From an uncultured Eubacterium sp. (GTDB lineage Bacteria; Bacillota; Clostridia; Lachnospirales; Lachnospiraceae): a stretch of DNA of 64,000 bases. The notes beneath the pieces are model-generated. The model worked only from the letters and a program-made list of their open reading frames with translations. It was not told where the DNA came from and did not search any database. Below, piece after piece: positions 18,293 to 28,089 of the stretch. The position numbers and the translations under genes are program-made. Location of the stretch: positions 1 to 64,000 of the forward strand of contig CANRTU010000005.1 of assembly GCA_947642745.1 (NCBI GenBank), in the 5' to 3' direction. Each line of letters opens with the position of its first letter. Position 1 is the stretch's first letter.

Positions 18293-19365
18293 TGCCTGAA
18301 ACGAGACCAAGAATGAAATTTACATCCGGAGGTTTATGTACGGCATGTGAGTGGGCGGACATAAAAAAGCAGACAGACTGGAAAAAACGTAAAAATGAGT
18401 TACGGAATTTGTGCGACGGGATCAGAGGAAAAAGTCAGTGGGATTGTATCGTACCGGTATCGGGTGGAAAAGATTCCACGTATGTTGCGGACAAAATGAA
18501 AAATGAGTATGACCTGAATATACTTACAGTAACGATTACACCTCCGCTTGAAACAGAGATTATTCAGAATAATCTGAAAAATTTTCTGGAAAAGGGATTT
18601 GATAACATAAAAGTAACACCAAATCCGGAAATAACAAGGGAAATAAACAAAAAGTGTTTTATTGAACAGGGCAGGCCATTAAATGGATGGACATCATGCG
18701 TTCAGTCCGTGATGTTTAAATTTGCGACAAATTTCCGTATTCCTCTTGTGATGTTTGGGGAGGAGGGAGAAACGGAATACGGCGGCACAACGGAAATGAG
18801 ATATGTACCATATTATGATGCTGATTATGCAATTAAAGTATACACAGAAGGAAATAACCCTGGAATGTATGTGGACAGCTATAAAGAAGGAGAATTAAGT
18901 CTGTGGCTGTATCCGGATGAGGAAGATATGAGAGCCGCTGATTTTAAGGTGGGACACTGGTCTTACTTTGAAAACTGGGATCCATATGATCATTGGATTT
19001 TTGCGAGAGATCATTATGGAATGAAGAAAAGCAGCCAGAGAAATACGGGGACATATTCAGACTTTGGCCAGATTGACACGCCTTTATATATACTGCATAC
19101 ATACATGATGTATCTGAAATTTGGGTTTGGAAGGTGTCTCCAGGATGCCTGTATAGATGTGAGGGCAGGCAGGTTATCCAGAGAGGAAGCTGTCAGTTAT
19201 GTGAATCAATATGACGGAGAGCCTGTAGATGAGTATGTACCGGTTTTTCTTGACTATTTTCAAATGAGTGAAGAAGAATTTTATGAAGTAATAAAGCGGC
19301 ATATGAACCGCAATTTGTTTAAGTGGAATCATGGACGGGCCGAAAAAATTTTCACAATAGAATGA
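18268..19365 (+). CDS. N-acetyl sugar amidotransferase (PseA/WbpG/LegX-like)
   Basis: A 365-residue member of the PP-loop ATPase group: CKRCLMPETRP and CTACEW give the cysteine pairs near the N-terminus, and PVSGGKDSTYVADKMK (about 64-79) is the ATP pyrophosphatase loop. WbpG and PseA convert an acetamido group on a sugar to an acetamidino group, in Pseudomonas with a HisH/HisF-like ammonia supplier. No such supplier is encoded here. Combined with the Leg genes the likely product is an acetamidino-legionaminic-type sugar. AAAGGA precedes the ATG. Confidence 0.83.
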   Translation: MQRCKRCLMPETRPRMKFTSGGLCTACEWADIKKQTDWKKRKNELRNLCDGIRGKSQWDCIVPVSGGKDSTYVADKMKNEYDLNILTVTITPPLETEIIQNNLKNFLEKGFDNIKVTPNPEITREINKKCFIEQGRPLNGWTSCVQSVMFKFATNFRIPLVMFGEEGETEYGGTTEMRYVPYYDADYAIKVYTEGNNPGMYVDSYKEGELSLWLYPDEEDMRAADFKVGHWSYFENWDPYDHWIFARDHYGMKKSSQRNTGTYSDFGQIDTPLYILHTYMMYLKFGFGRCLQDACIDVRAGRLSREEAVSYVNQYDGEPVDEYVPVFLDYFQMSEEEFYEVIKRHMNRNLFKWNHGRAEKIFTIE

Positions 19366-19429
19366 AGAAATAATACAAGATGCTTTGTTCCGGAACATAG
19401 GTTTGAAAGAAGCAGGCTGGAGGAAAAAA

Positions 19430-20473
19430 TTGGTATCATTTAATGGAGCGACACTACTGATTACCGGAGGAACGGGTTCCTTTGGAAATGCTGTATTGAA
19501 AAGTTTTTTAACGTCAGACATCGGGGAAATCAGGATTTTTTCAAGAGACGAAAAAAAACAGGATGATATGAGACATAAGTTACAGGCCGGACATTCCGTT
19601 TTTTCAGATAAAGTAAAATTTTATATAGGGGATGTGCGTGATATGCAGTCTGTTGCAGATGTTATGGCCGGCGTGGATTATGTTTTCCATGCGGCTGCGC
19701 TGAAACAGGTCCCAAGTTGTGAATTTTTTCCGATGCAGGCTGTCCGGACAAATGTGATCGGGACCGATCATGTGCTCCGGGCTGCAGTCAGTTCCGGTGT
19801 GAAGCGTGTAGTCTGCCTGAGTACTGATAAAGCCGCATATCCTGTCAATGCCATGGGAACCAGCAAGGCAATGATGGAGCATGTGGTAAATGCCAATGCC
19901 CGTGTGGCGGCGCAGCAGGGTGAGACAGTGATTTGCTGTACAAGGTATGGAAATGTAATGTGCAGCAGGGGATCGGTAATCCCTCTGTTTATAAAGCAGA
20001 TCAGAGAGGGCAATCCACTGACTATCACTCATCCGCATATGACGAGGTTTCTGATGAATCTGGACGAGGCCGTGGAACTGGTCAGGTTTGCTTTTGCCAA
20101 CGCAAATCCGGGAGATCTGTTTATCCAGAAATCTGACGCATCGACGATTGGTACGCTGGCGAAGGCTGTGCAGGAATTGTTTGGAGATACTGGAACAAAT
20201 ATTATAGGGATCCGTCATGGCGAGAAAATGTACGAAACACTGATGACGGCAGAAGAGGCCCTCAGAGCTGAAGACATGGGAAAATATTATCGTGTATGCG
20301 CAGATAACAGGGATCTGAATTATGATAAATATTTTGCGAAGGGAAGGGCGGGTATACAGGCAGAGGAAAGTTACACAAGTCATAATACAAGACGCCTTGA
20401 TGTAAATGAAACTATCCGCAAAATTCTCAGTACAGATTATGTGAAAAAGCAGCTGGAGGAGGCGGTACGATGA
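19430..20473 (+). CDS. capE: CapE-like UDP-GlcNAc 4,6-dehydratase/epimerase
   Basis: A 347-residue SDR protein. TTG 19430 is chosen because GGAGG at 19419-19423 lies six bases upstream and the fold starts right after it (TLLITGGTGSFGNAVL). Other marks are IFSRDEKKQDDMR, HAAALKQVPSCE and STDKAAYPVNAMGTSKAMME, the last holding the modified catalytic triad of inverting dehydratases of the CapE/FlaA1 group. It turns UDP-GlcNAc into a 4-keto-6-deoxy sugar with C5 inversion, the substrate of CapF encoded next. PseB is the main alternative, but no PseC is present. Confidence 0.82.
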   Translation: MVSFNGATLLITGGTGSFGNAVLKSFLTSDIGEIRIFSRDEKKQDDMRHKLQAGHSVFSDKVKFYIGDVRDMQSVADVMAGVDYVFHAAALKQVPSCEFFPMQAVRTNVIGTDHVLRAAVSSGVKRVVCLSTDKAAYPVNAMGTSKAMMEHVVNANARVAAQQGETVICCTRYGNVMCSRGSVIPLFIKQIREGNPLTITHPHMTRFLMNLDEAVELVRFAFANANPGDLFIQKSDASTIGTLAKAVQELFGDTGTNIIGIRHGEKMYETLMTAEEALRAEDMGKYYRVCADNRDLNYDKYFAKGRAGIQAEESYTSHNTRRLDVNETIRKILSTDYVKKQLEEAVR

Positions 20474-21717
20474 AAATCCTGGTTACAGGCAGTGATGGAT
20501 TTGCGGGCAGTAACCTGGTGTGGAATCTGAAAAATATCCGTGACTGCGTAAACAGCGCACGCAGTAATCTTCAAATTACAGAAATATACAGCTGTGATAA
20601 GGGAACAAGCCGGCGGGAACTGGAAATGGCCTGCGAGAAATGCGATTTTGTATTTCATCTGGCAGGTGTAAACCGGCCGGAAAAACTGAGTGCATTCATG
20701 GAGAACAATCTGGGATTTACCCTGGAACTGCTGGAACTATTAAGAATGAAGAATAATACCTGTCCTGTTATGCTCGCAAGTTCTGTTCAGGCAGAACTGA
20801 CAGGGCGTTTCAAAGATTCAGAATATGGTAAAAGCAAGCTTGCGGCTGAGGAAGCAGTGTCTGATTATGCAGAAAAGACAGGAGCAAAAGTGCTTATTTA
20901 TCGTTTTCCCAATCTGTTTGGAAAATGGTGCAGACCAGATTATAATTCTGTAGTCGCTACTTTTTGCAATGCTTTCGCAAATGATCTGGATTATGTGGTA
21001 AACGACAGAAATACATTACTCGACCTGGTATATATCGACGATCTGGTGCATGAGATGCTGGATGCTCTGGAAGGAAAAGAGCACCGTACGGAAGATGGAA
21101 AATATTGCCGGATACCGGTCCATTATCATGTTACCCTGGGAGAAATAATAAAACTGCTGGAAAACTTTAAAAGGATGCAGCAGACACCGGATGTACCGGA
21201 AATGCCGCCGGATTCCTTTGCGAAGAAGCTATGCTCGACTTATGTAAGCTATCTTCCGCCTGAGAAACTGGCATATAAATTTAAAACCATCGTTGATGCC
21301 AGAGGGACATTTGCGGAACTGTTACATACAATGAATTGCGGACAGGTTTCGGTAAATGTAACCAGGCCAGGAAGTATACGGGGGCAGCACTGGCATAATT
21401 CCAAATGGGAGATTTTCATTGTGGTAAGCGGACATGGGCTGATTCAGCAACGCAGGATTGGAATCAGTCCGGAGACTGGAAAAGAGTATTCTGTTATTGA
21501 GTTTGAAGTAAATGGTGACCAGATGCAGGCGATACAAATGATTCCCGGGTATACACATAACATTATTAATCTGAGTGAAACGCAGGATCTGATAACAGTG
21601 ATGTGGGCAAACGAAAATTTTGATCCAGAGCATCCGGATACGTATTATGAACCAGTGACGCTGACTATAGATGAAACTGATACAGAAAGGGTAATCTGTA
21701 ATGAAACAGGGGATTAA
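20470..21717 (+). CDS. capF: CapF-like SDR reductase with C-terminal cupin
   Basis: A 415-residue bifunctional protein: SDR domain (VTGSDGFAGSNLVWNL at 4-19; YGKSKLAAEE with the Tyr-x3-Lys pair) and a cupin domain from about 285 (RGQHWHNSKWEIFIVVSGHG, metal-binding histidines). In Staphylococcus CapF epimerises C3 and reduces C4 to give UDP-6-deoxy-L-TalNAc, then CapG converts this to L-FucNAc. A CapG-type 2-epimerase is not evident here apart from the NeuC-type LegG, so the end product may be the talo sugar. ATGA overlap with capE. Confidence 0.85.
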   Translation: MKILVTGSDGFAGSNLVWNLKNIRDCVNSARSNLQITEIYSCDKGTSRRELEMACEKCDFVFHLAGVNRPEKLSAFMENNLGFTLELLELLRMKNNTCPVMLASSVQAELTGRFKDSEYGKSKLAAEEAVSDYAEKTGAKVLIYRFPNLFGKWCRPDYNSVVATFCNAFANDLDYVVNDRNTLLDLVYIDDLVHEMLDALEGKEHRTEDGKYCRIPVHYHVTLGEIIKLLENFKRMQQTPDVPEMPPDSFAKKLCSTYVSYLPPEKLAYKFKTIVDARGTFAELLHTMNCGQVSVNVTRPGSIRGQHWHNSKWEIFIVVSGHGLIQQRRIGISPETGKEYSVIEFEVNGDQMQAIQMIPGYTHNIINLSETQDLITVMWANENFDPEHPDTYYEPVTLTIDETDTERVICNETGD

Positions 21718-21755
21718 TCTGAAAGATACAGACTGTAATTAACTGGAGAAACAGA

Positions 21756-22871
21756 ATGATTAAAAAACATGTGGGAATGGATGCGCTGGCAATGGATCAG
21801 CATGGTAACATATACATATCAGATATTTTTCAAAATGGTTTATATAAATATTCGTCTGGAAATGAAGAACTTCAATTCCTGGCAGTTTTTCCCGATGCGG
21901 GAATTAATGAGAAGAATCTGCACAGTGATGCGGTATATATAAAAGAAAATATTTATTTTTTGTGTTATAACAGGCCGGTAATACATGTGTATTCATGTAC
22001 TGATTCTGAAATACGGGAGATCAGATTTGAAGAAGACCGGGGACATAACCTGCGCTTATTTCTGCGTGAAGATACTCTGTTTATTTTATCAGATTCTGGA
22101 AATATAAGGGAATATAATATCAGCAGTAATACAATTGCCGCATGCTCAAAAAATTATGCCAGTGAATTGAGAAACTATATTGATAAATTTAAAACGGGGA
22201 GCAATTGCACAAAATACCAGAGAGGATTTATTTTGTGTGAAAATGGAGGAAATTGTTTTGTTAAAGTTGATGTTATAAATGAAACATCCAGAATGTATGC
22301 CGCACCATGTGATGATCTGAGAATGGTATATTTATTCGCAGGCCGGTACTGGTTTTTAAAAAACCATAGTTTTAATGCAGCTGCATGGGATGGCAGAAGT
22401 ACCTGTGTGAAAGAGTATCAATGCGTGCACAATGAATGGATAAACAGAAATCATTTTTTTCCATATGCAGATATGGTGAATTCTGGCGGTGATTTGTATA
22501 TTGTGAATCATTATGCCGCTCTGGCAATGAAGGTAAATGAGAAAACATCTTCTCTGATACCAGCATATGGGCAGGAAAGCAGACAATGTCCGGCGAATGA
22601 TAATCCGTATGGTGGGTTATATGGCAGATGTGCGGAATATGGGGATTGTCTGTATTTTTTTCCATGCCAGTCACGTGATATTGTCAGGATAAGCAAAAAA
22701 GACGGACAGATTAAATATGTACTTTCATATGCTGATATTAATAAAGACTATATGAAACAAATTGATATTATGTTTGAAGGTGATATTTTAGTGGATGAAG
22801 AAGTGACAGTAGCAGACTGGCCGTTACGATGTCTTGTAAGAGAGCAGAAGCCTGACGAAACATTATTGTAA
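21756..22871 (+). CDS. Predicted beta-propeller-like protein of unknown function
   Basis: A 371-residue protein without signal peptide or membrane segment, behind CTGGAGAAA. It repeats short strands with turns such as AMDQHGNIYISDIFQNGLYKY, typical of NHL/YVTN-like propellers, and ends VADWPLRCLVREQKP. I do not recognise a named family. It lies at the switch from sugar synthesis to assembly genes, so it may be a scaffold or a sugar-binding factor; that is context only. Confidence 0.6.
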   Translation: MIKKHVGMDALAMDQHGNIYISDIFQNGLYKYSSGNEELQFLAVFPDAGINEKNLHSDAVYIKENIYFLCYNRPVIHVYSCTDSEIREIRFEEDRGHNLRLFLREDTLFILSDSGNIREYNISSNTIAACSKNYASELRNYIDKFKTGSNCTKYQRGFILCENGGNCFVKVDVINETSRMYAAPCDDLRMVYLFAGRYWFLKNHSFNAAAWDGRSTCVKEYQCVHNEWINRNHFFPYADMVNSGGDLYIVNHYAALAMKVNEKTSSLIPAYGQESRQCPANDNPYGGLYGRCAEYGDCLYFFPCQSRDIVRISKKDGQIKYVLSYADINKDYMKQIDIMFEGDILVDEEVTVADWPLRCLVREQKPDETLL

Positions 22872-22968
22872 ATACACGGGAGATTCTTTTTATAAACGAT
22901 GAAATTATCTTATCAAAAAAAACACCTTTTGTATTACAGGGTTTCTTTAAATCCGGAGTGGAGCTGAC

Positions 22969-24846
22969 ATGATTTATTCAGGAAATGAATGTATAGGGTT
23001 ATATGATAGTTTAGATGTATTTGCTGAAAAACAGATCGTCTTATATGGATTTGGTGAAGATGGTCACTATTACTGGCGCCATCATAAAAAAGAAATAGAT
23101 CTTATAATAGATAATGGGAAGGCAGGAAAGGAAATTGAAGGAGTCAGAATTATTCCGGTGTATGAATTTCTAAAGCTGAATTCACTGGACCAATATATAA
23201 TTCTAATCTGTGGACGAAGAAATTTTATGAAATTACTGGCATCTCTGGAAAATAAGTTTGAGTTGGGAAAACAATTATTTATTGTATTTATGTATGATTC
23301 ACGGAGTATTAATAAATTCGTTTCATATGTGAAAAATGCCTGTACACACACGAATGAAAGCTGTCTGGGAGAAGTATTGATTCCCATTGTATCTGGAGAC
23401 AGGGACCCTGTCATGCACTGGTATCTGATCAGGTATCTAAGAAAAAGATACCATGCAAAAATAACAGTATTTGATGCGTTCAGGAATACAGAATTTAACG
23501 AACAGATTATTAATTCTGAAATTGTTGGGTTGTATAAAGCACTTGGAGTAACGCAGATTCTGGATTGCGGATTAACAGAGGAACAGTATGAAAGGGCACA
23601 GAAAATATATAGAGATATTTCACAGAAAATAACCACATTTGAAGACTGGCGTAAAGCTGAAATAAACGGTGAGTCTTATGCGGATCAGGTTCTGCTGGAA
23701 TATCTAAGATATTATAAAATTTCATCAGACCCGGATTCACTGGAATTTCACCGGTGTTTATACGCTGTTATTGAGAGAGTGATCTTTTGGAACGATTATT
23801 TTCAGGATCACGATATTAAATGCCTGATTACATCCGACGGAGTTATTCAGGAGAGGTGCATTGCGAATATAGCATGTAAAAAGAATATCCCGGCTTATAT
23901 TTTTAGTATAAGCGATGTCAGACGGTTAAGAATGAATTTTTGTTATGAAGATCCCGACCGAATGCTGAAGAGATTATATAATCAATTATCAGATGATGAA
24001 AAAGATTTTTGTGTAAAATGGGGCAGGAAACAACTGGACAGGCTATGGAAGGGAGACGATACAGCAATTCTTAATTACAGGGAAGGGCTGGTAAATATAT
24101 TTGCGTCGGATGAAGCATTTGATCTTGATAGAGACGGGAACAGGCTGGGAGTATTGATTCTTCCTCATATATTTAATGAAGCAGCTTGTATTAAAGATCA
24201 GTTTTTTCATGGAAATTACATAGAATGGCTTCTTTATCTTGGTGAAATGTCGGAAAAAACAGATTATAACTGGTACGTGAAAATGCATCCTGACGAGACA
24301 GAAAGAGGAGAGAATTTTTACAAAGAATACCTGGCAATTTACAAAAGGATCAGGCTGATCCCCAAACATGTTTCTCCTAAAACGTTTGTGAAAAGTGGCA
24401 TACGGTTTGCGCTGACCATGAGAGGGTCGGCTGGCCATGAGTATCCTTATGCTGGTATTCATGTGATAAATACAGGAAATAATCCGCATATTTCTTTTAA
24501 TTTTAATATCAATCCACAAAATGAGGATGAATATAAACAACTGATCAGTAATCTGGCAGAGATTGAATACAAGGCTGATACAGAAGAGTTGTGTGCGTTT
24601 TTTGGATTTCACAATCTTGTATATGAGAGGTTTCCTGTGTATTTAAAAAATGCTTTTTTTGACGCATGGTATAGTGGCAAAGGAGACGGATATTCGGATT
24701 ATCTGAACTATATTACACCGGAAAGGAATGTGGAGCTGGAAAATATAATAGAAGATGCTTTTGAATCAGCTGACCGGTGGAATGACATGGAACTTCATAA
24801 AAAGACGGATTTTGTGGCAAAGATGATATCCGGGAAGCAGGAATAA
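22969..24846 (+). CDS. Large transferase-like protein with N-terminal Rossmann-like module
   Basis: A 625-residue cytoplasmic protein. Residues ~20-115 form a module with VLYGFGEDGHYYW, LIIDNGKAGKEIEGVRIIP and following strands, also found in the proteins encoded at 26087, 27307 and 28648. The rest (about 130-560) alternates helices and strands like a GT-B transferase; YVKMHPDETERGENFYKEY and LTMRGSAGHEYPYAG resemble the capsule/CDP-glycerol transferase group (His-Pro motif, Gly-rich nucleotide loop). Probably transfers a sugar or polyol phosphate; donor unknown. Confidence 0.55.
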   Translation: MIYSGNECIGLYDSLDVFAEKQIVLYGFGEDGHYYWRHHKKEIDLIIDNGKAGKEIEGVRIIPVYEFLKLNSLDQYIILICGRRNFMKLLASLENKFELGKQLFIVFMYDSRSINKFVSYVKNACTHTNESCLGEVLIPIVSGDRDPVMHWYLIRYLRKRYHAKITVFDAFRNTEFNEQIINSEIVGLYKALGVTQILDCGLTEEQYERAQKIYRDISQKITTFEDWRKAEINGESYADQVLLEYLRYYKISSDPDSLEFHRCLYAVIERVIFWNDYFQDHDIKCLITSDGVIQERCIANIACKKNIPAYIFSISDVRRLRMNFCYEDPDRMLKRLYNQLSDDEKDFCVKWGRKQLDRLWKGDDTAILNYREGLVNIFASDEAFDLDRDGNRLGVLILPHIFNEAACIKDQFFHGNYIEWLLYLGEMSEKTDYNWYVKMHPDETERGENFYKEYLAIYKRIRLIPKHVSPKTFVKSGIRFALTMRGSAGHEYPYAGIHVINTGNNPHISFNFNINPQNEDEYKQLISNLAEIEYKADTEELCAFFGFHNLVYERFPVYLKNAFFDAWYSGKGDGYSDYLNYITPERNVELENIIEDAFESADRWNDMELHKKTDFVAKMISGKQE

Positions 24847-24867
24847 TACCTGTATGGAGAAGATGGA

Positions 24868-26031
24868 ATGGCAGATAATATTGGCATAAGTATTGTGATA
24901 CCTGTGTTCAACAATGAAAAGTTTCTTCCAGATGCTGTGCGCAGTATTACAGAACAAAAGATTGAGGGAATCGAAATAATTATAGTAGATGATGGATCAA
25001 CGGATCAGACGCCTGCGATTGCTGAAAAACTATCATTTGAAAATAAGAATATCCGTGTCATTCATCAGGAGAACAGATGGATATATGGAAGTATGAACCG
25101 TGGGGTTAAAGAAGCACGGGGTGAATATGTCTATATACTCAATTCGGATGATATTCTGTATCCGGGTACATTACAAATGATGATGAACAGAATATGTAAG
25201 TATAATCCGGATGTAGTTTGGACCCGGATCGACGAGTACAGGTATGGCAATGATGGACAGGTGAAGTTTATAAATTGCGATGAAAAGCTGGAGACAGATA
25301 TTTATACAGATAAAATTGAGCAGATAAGGAAATTATGGCCCACATTATATTTTAGCCATATTGCGGTCAATCAGGCAAATCTGTACAGGAGAAAGATTAT
25401 GCTCCGCTTTCCTTTTCGTGAGAATATATATGGGGCTGATGTAATTTTTAATATAGAAATAGCAAATGAAATCCGTTCCATGTGTGTCATGAAAGATGCG
25501 GTTTACCGCTTTTATAATTATGATAGTGAGAAAGCAAATGCATCCATAGGAAAGTTTTATACCTATGAACACGATATGTTTAATGAATTTTATACAGGAT
25601 ATTGTAAATTATTTTCGGACTGGAATCTTCCGGAAGAATCATATAAAGAGAAACTGGCTGACATAAGAATCAGGCAGGTAACGAGAGAAACAAGATCTTT
25701 AGGTTATCATAACTGCAAATTTTCCCAAAAAGAAAAAGTATCATGGATGTTATCCGGAATTGCTGATGATATTGTTATGAACTGTGCCAATGAATATGGA
25801 AGAGGATGGGAAGTAGAGAGCAGAATTTTATCAGGACTCAGGGAAGTATTTCTGCATGAGGAAATAATGGACGAAGGATTAAAAGACTTAGTGGATCAGC
25901 TGATATCGTTGCGTTTTTATGATAGAGATAAAGGAGAAATAAAAAAAATATCTGAGTGGAAAAGCGCTGTATATCATGATCTCAATGTCTGTCATATTGG
26001 TAAATATTTTTATGAAAGAGTTCTTCAATGA
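24868..26031 (+). CDS. Family 2 (GT-A) glycosyltransferase
   Basis: A 387-residue protein with a clear GT2 N-terminal domain: SIVIPVFNNEKFLPDAVRSI, IIVDDGSTDQTPAIAE and the metal/donor motif NSDDILYPG. The remaining ~170 residues are helical and specific to this branch. No transmembrane helices, so it works in the cytosol. GGAGAAG precedes ATG 24868. Acceptor and sugar are not deducible. Confidence 0.85.
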   Translation: MADNIGISIVIPVFNNEKFLPDAVRSITEQKIEGIEIIIVDDGSTDQTPAIAEKLSFENKNIRVIHQENRWIYGSMNRGVKEARGEYVYILNSDDILYPGTLQMMMNRICKYNPDVVWTRIDEYRYGNDGQVKFINCDEKLETDIYTDKIEQIRKLWPTLYFSHIAVNQANLYRRKIMLRFPFRENIYGADVIFNIEIANEIRSMCVMKDAVYRFYNYDSEKANASIGKFYTYEHDMFNEFYTGYCKLFSDWNLPEESYKEKLADIRIRQVTRETRSLGYHNCKFSQKEKVSWMLSGIADDIVMNCANEYGRGWEVESRILSGLREVFLHEEIMDEGLKDLVDQLISLRFYDRDKGEIKKISEWKSAVYHDLNVCHIGKYFYERVLQ

Positions 26032-26086
26032 GTATACGGATGTGGTGACACTACGGGTTAATTGTTTTGGGATAACAGGCATATTT

Positions 26087-27310
26087 ATGAAAAAAATTAT
26101 ATTATTTGGAATAGGGATACATACAGACAGGATAGTAGAAATAATAAGAGAAGAAGCTGAAATTGTTGCGTGTATTGATAATGATAAAAATAAACACGGG
26201 CATATTTTCGCTGGGAGGAAAATACAGCCGGTAGAGGAAGGGCTGAAAAATAATTTTGATTTTGTAGTTATTTCCTTTACAGAGGGGCATGAAGAAGCGG
26301 TCAGACAGCTGGAGACTCTTGGAATCAGACAAACGAAGATCGCTGTTCCCTATCTGTTTGATCATGCAAAGTACAGGTACTGGCGTGATATTTTTTATAT
26401 TGAAGAATTGGAATATCTTGAGACAGATATCAGACTGACAAAAATAGAGAATTGCCTGGAAAACTTACCCTATGAAATCTTTGATGTTGTAAAGAATAAT
26501 CAGTTGTGGATTCCGCAAATACGTAACTGGAGAGAAACTATAAGGGAGATAAAGGAAAATCATAAGTCAGTCAGCCGCTATGGCGATGGGGAGCTGGATC
26601 TGATTATGGGAAGAGGAAATACGCTGCAGGAAAATAATGAACGCCTGGCGCACAGACTTGCCGCAATTCTCCACGATCCGTCGGAATCTTTACTGGTGGC
26701 TCTTCCGGCCGTATATGGGGCATTTACCAACCGGAGAGAATTATTTAAGGAGGTATTCCGCAGACATCTGGCTAATGGGGGCAGAGACAGGATTTATGAT
26801 TTACTGGATCATAATAAGGTATATTATGATGCTTTTATCACCAGACCCTACAAGGATTTTAAAGACCGGAGTGAAACGAAAGAAAAATTTGAACAAATGA
26901 AGGAAATATGGGCAGGCAGACATGTAACAATCATAGAAGGTGAAAAGACACGGCTGGGGACGGGAAATGATTTGTTATATGGAGTAAAATCGGTTGAACG
27001 TATTCTGTGTCCGGCGTTGAATGCGTTTGAAAAATATGATGAAATATTAAAAGCGGCACAGACAATTCGAAAAGACCGGCTGGTACTTATAGCGCTGGGG
27101 GCCACAGCCACAGTACTTGCCAGGGATCTGACGGTATGCGGTTATCAGGCTCTGGACATCGGACATATTGATATAGAATATGAATGGTTTCTGAGAGATG
27201 AAGTGACTGCTATAGAGGGAAAATATGTGAATGAAGCGCCAAAGGGACGAATAGTTGCAGAGAAAATAAATGACAATAAATATAATAGAGAGGTTATTGC
27301 CAGGATATGA
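26087..27310 (+). CDS. GT-D type glycosyltransferase (DUF1792) with N-terminal Rossmann-like module
   Basis: A 407-residue protein. ATG 26087 starts the conserved module (KIILFGIGIHTDRIVEI, ACIDNDKNKHG); the frame runs upstream into the GT2 gene but that part lacks homology. From about 150 the GT-D fold shows SRYGDGELDLIMGRG (metal-binding Asp-x-Glu), EGEKTRLGTGNDLL, LIALGATATVLARDL and IGHIDIEYEW. GT-D enzymes were characterised as the glucosyltransferase extending the glycan of streptococcal serine-rich adhesins, so protein glycosylation is a reasonable inference. The stop overlaps the next start (ATGA). Confidence 0.82.
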   Translation: MKKIILFGIGIHTDRIVEIIREEAEIVACIDNDKNKHGHIFAGRKIQPVEEGLKNNFDFVVISFTEGHEEAVRQLETLGIRQTKIAVPYLFDHAKYRYWRDIFYIEELEYLETDIRLTKIENCLENLPYEIFDVVKNNQLWIPQIRNWRETIREIKENHKSVSRYGDGELDLIMGRGNTLQENNERLAHRLAAILHDPSESLLVALPAVYGAFTNRRELFKEVFRRHLANGGRDRIYDLLDHNKVYYDAFITRPYKDFKDRSETKEKFEQMKEIWAGRHVTIIEGEKTRLGTGNDLLYGVKSVERILCPALNAFEKYDEILKAAQTIRKDRLVLIALGATATVLARDLTVCGYQALDIGHIDIEYEWFLRDEVTAIEGKYVNEAPKGRIVAEKINDNKYNREVIARI

Positions 27311-28089
27311 AAAGAAAATATGTGCTCTTTGGTACGGGAGATTATTACAAAAGATATATACACTGGTTTAAAAAAGAAGACGTAGTTGCCCTGATGGATA
27401 ATGACAGGCAGAAACAAGGGCAGAAACTGGATGGATATCCGGTAATATCGCCACAGGAAATTCAGAACATTTCCTATGATTCAATTGTAATACTGAGTTT
27501 TTATTTTTTAGAAATGAAAACCCAGCTCATTCGTCTTGGCGTGGCCGACAATAAAATATTTCATTTTTATGATCTGCACAGATTATTATCAGAGAACGAC
27601 ATGAATATGCGGGGATGTCATGTACTTTTGCTTTCACATGACCTTATTTATGGAGGACCGGCGCTTGCCTTGTATCATTCAGCAATCACGCTGCGTAAAA
27701 GTGAATTTGATGTAACATTTGCCTCCATGATAGATGGTCCATTACGGGAAAAGCTGATAGCTGAGAACATTCCTGTAGTGATTGACCAGCGGTTGCAGAT
27801 ATATACCATGACAGAGCTTCCATGGACACAACGTTATGATTTGCTGATTTGTAATACAATCAATTATCATATTTTCCTGTCTGACAGGAATGAGATGGTG
27901 CCGGTGATCTGGTGGCTCCATGATTCTTCGTTTTTTTATGATGGGATAAACAGTAAGACACTTGAGAGACTGGGTAGTAAGAATTTGAAATACCTGTCTG
28001 TTGGACCTGTTCCGGGAAAGGCGATGCGGCAATATCAGCCGGATATAGTAATAGATGATTTGATATATGGAGTTTCAGATGAAATCTAA
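27307..28089 (+). CDS. N-terminal half of a split GT4 glycosyltransferase with Rossmann-like module
   Basis: A 260-residue protein: the shared module (YVLFGTGDYYKRYIHWF, ALMDNDRQKQGQKLDGYPVI) and the acceptor lobe of a GT-B enzyme (LLSHDLIYGGPALALYHSA, WWLHDSSFFYDG, LKYLSVGPVPGKAM). It stops at GVSDEI just where the nucleotide-binding lobe should begin; that lobe is encoded in the next frame. Removing one A from the AAA at 28083-28085 would fuse both into one enzyme of about 450 residues. Either a frameshifted gene or a two-chain enzyme made by coupled translation. Confidence 0.7.
   Translation: MKRKYVLFGTGDYYKRYIHWFKKEDVVALMDNDRQKQGQKLDGYPVISPQEIQNISYDSIVILSFYFLEMKTQLIRLGVADNKIFHFYDLHRLLSENDMNMRGCHVLLLSHDLIYGGPALALYHSAITLRKSEFDVTFASMIDGPLREKLIAENIPVVIDQRLQIYTMTELPWTQRYDLLICNTINYHIFLSDRNEMVPVIWWLHDSSFFYDGINSKTLERLGSKNLKYLSVGPVPGKAMRQYQPDIVIDDLIYGVSDEI

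Noticed and set aside
19604-20383. 259-codon open frame antisense to capE
   Set aside because: Lies wholly opposite a well-supported enzyme gene, has no ribosome binding site and no recognisable domain.
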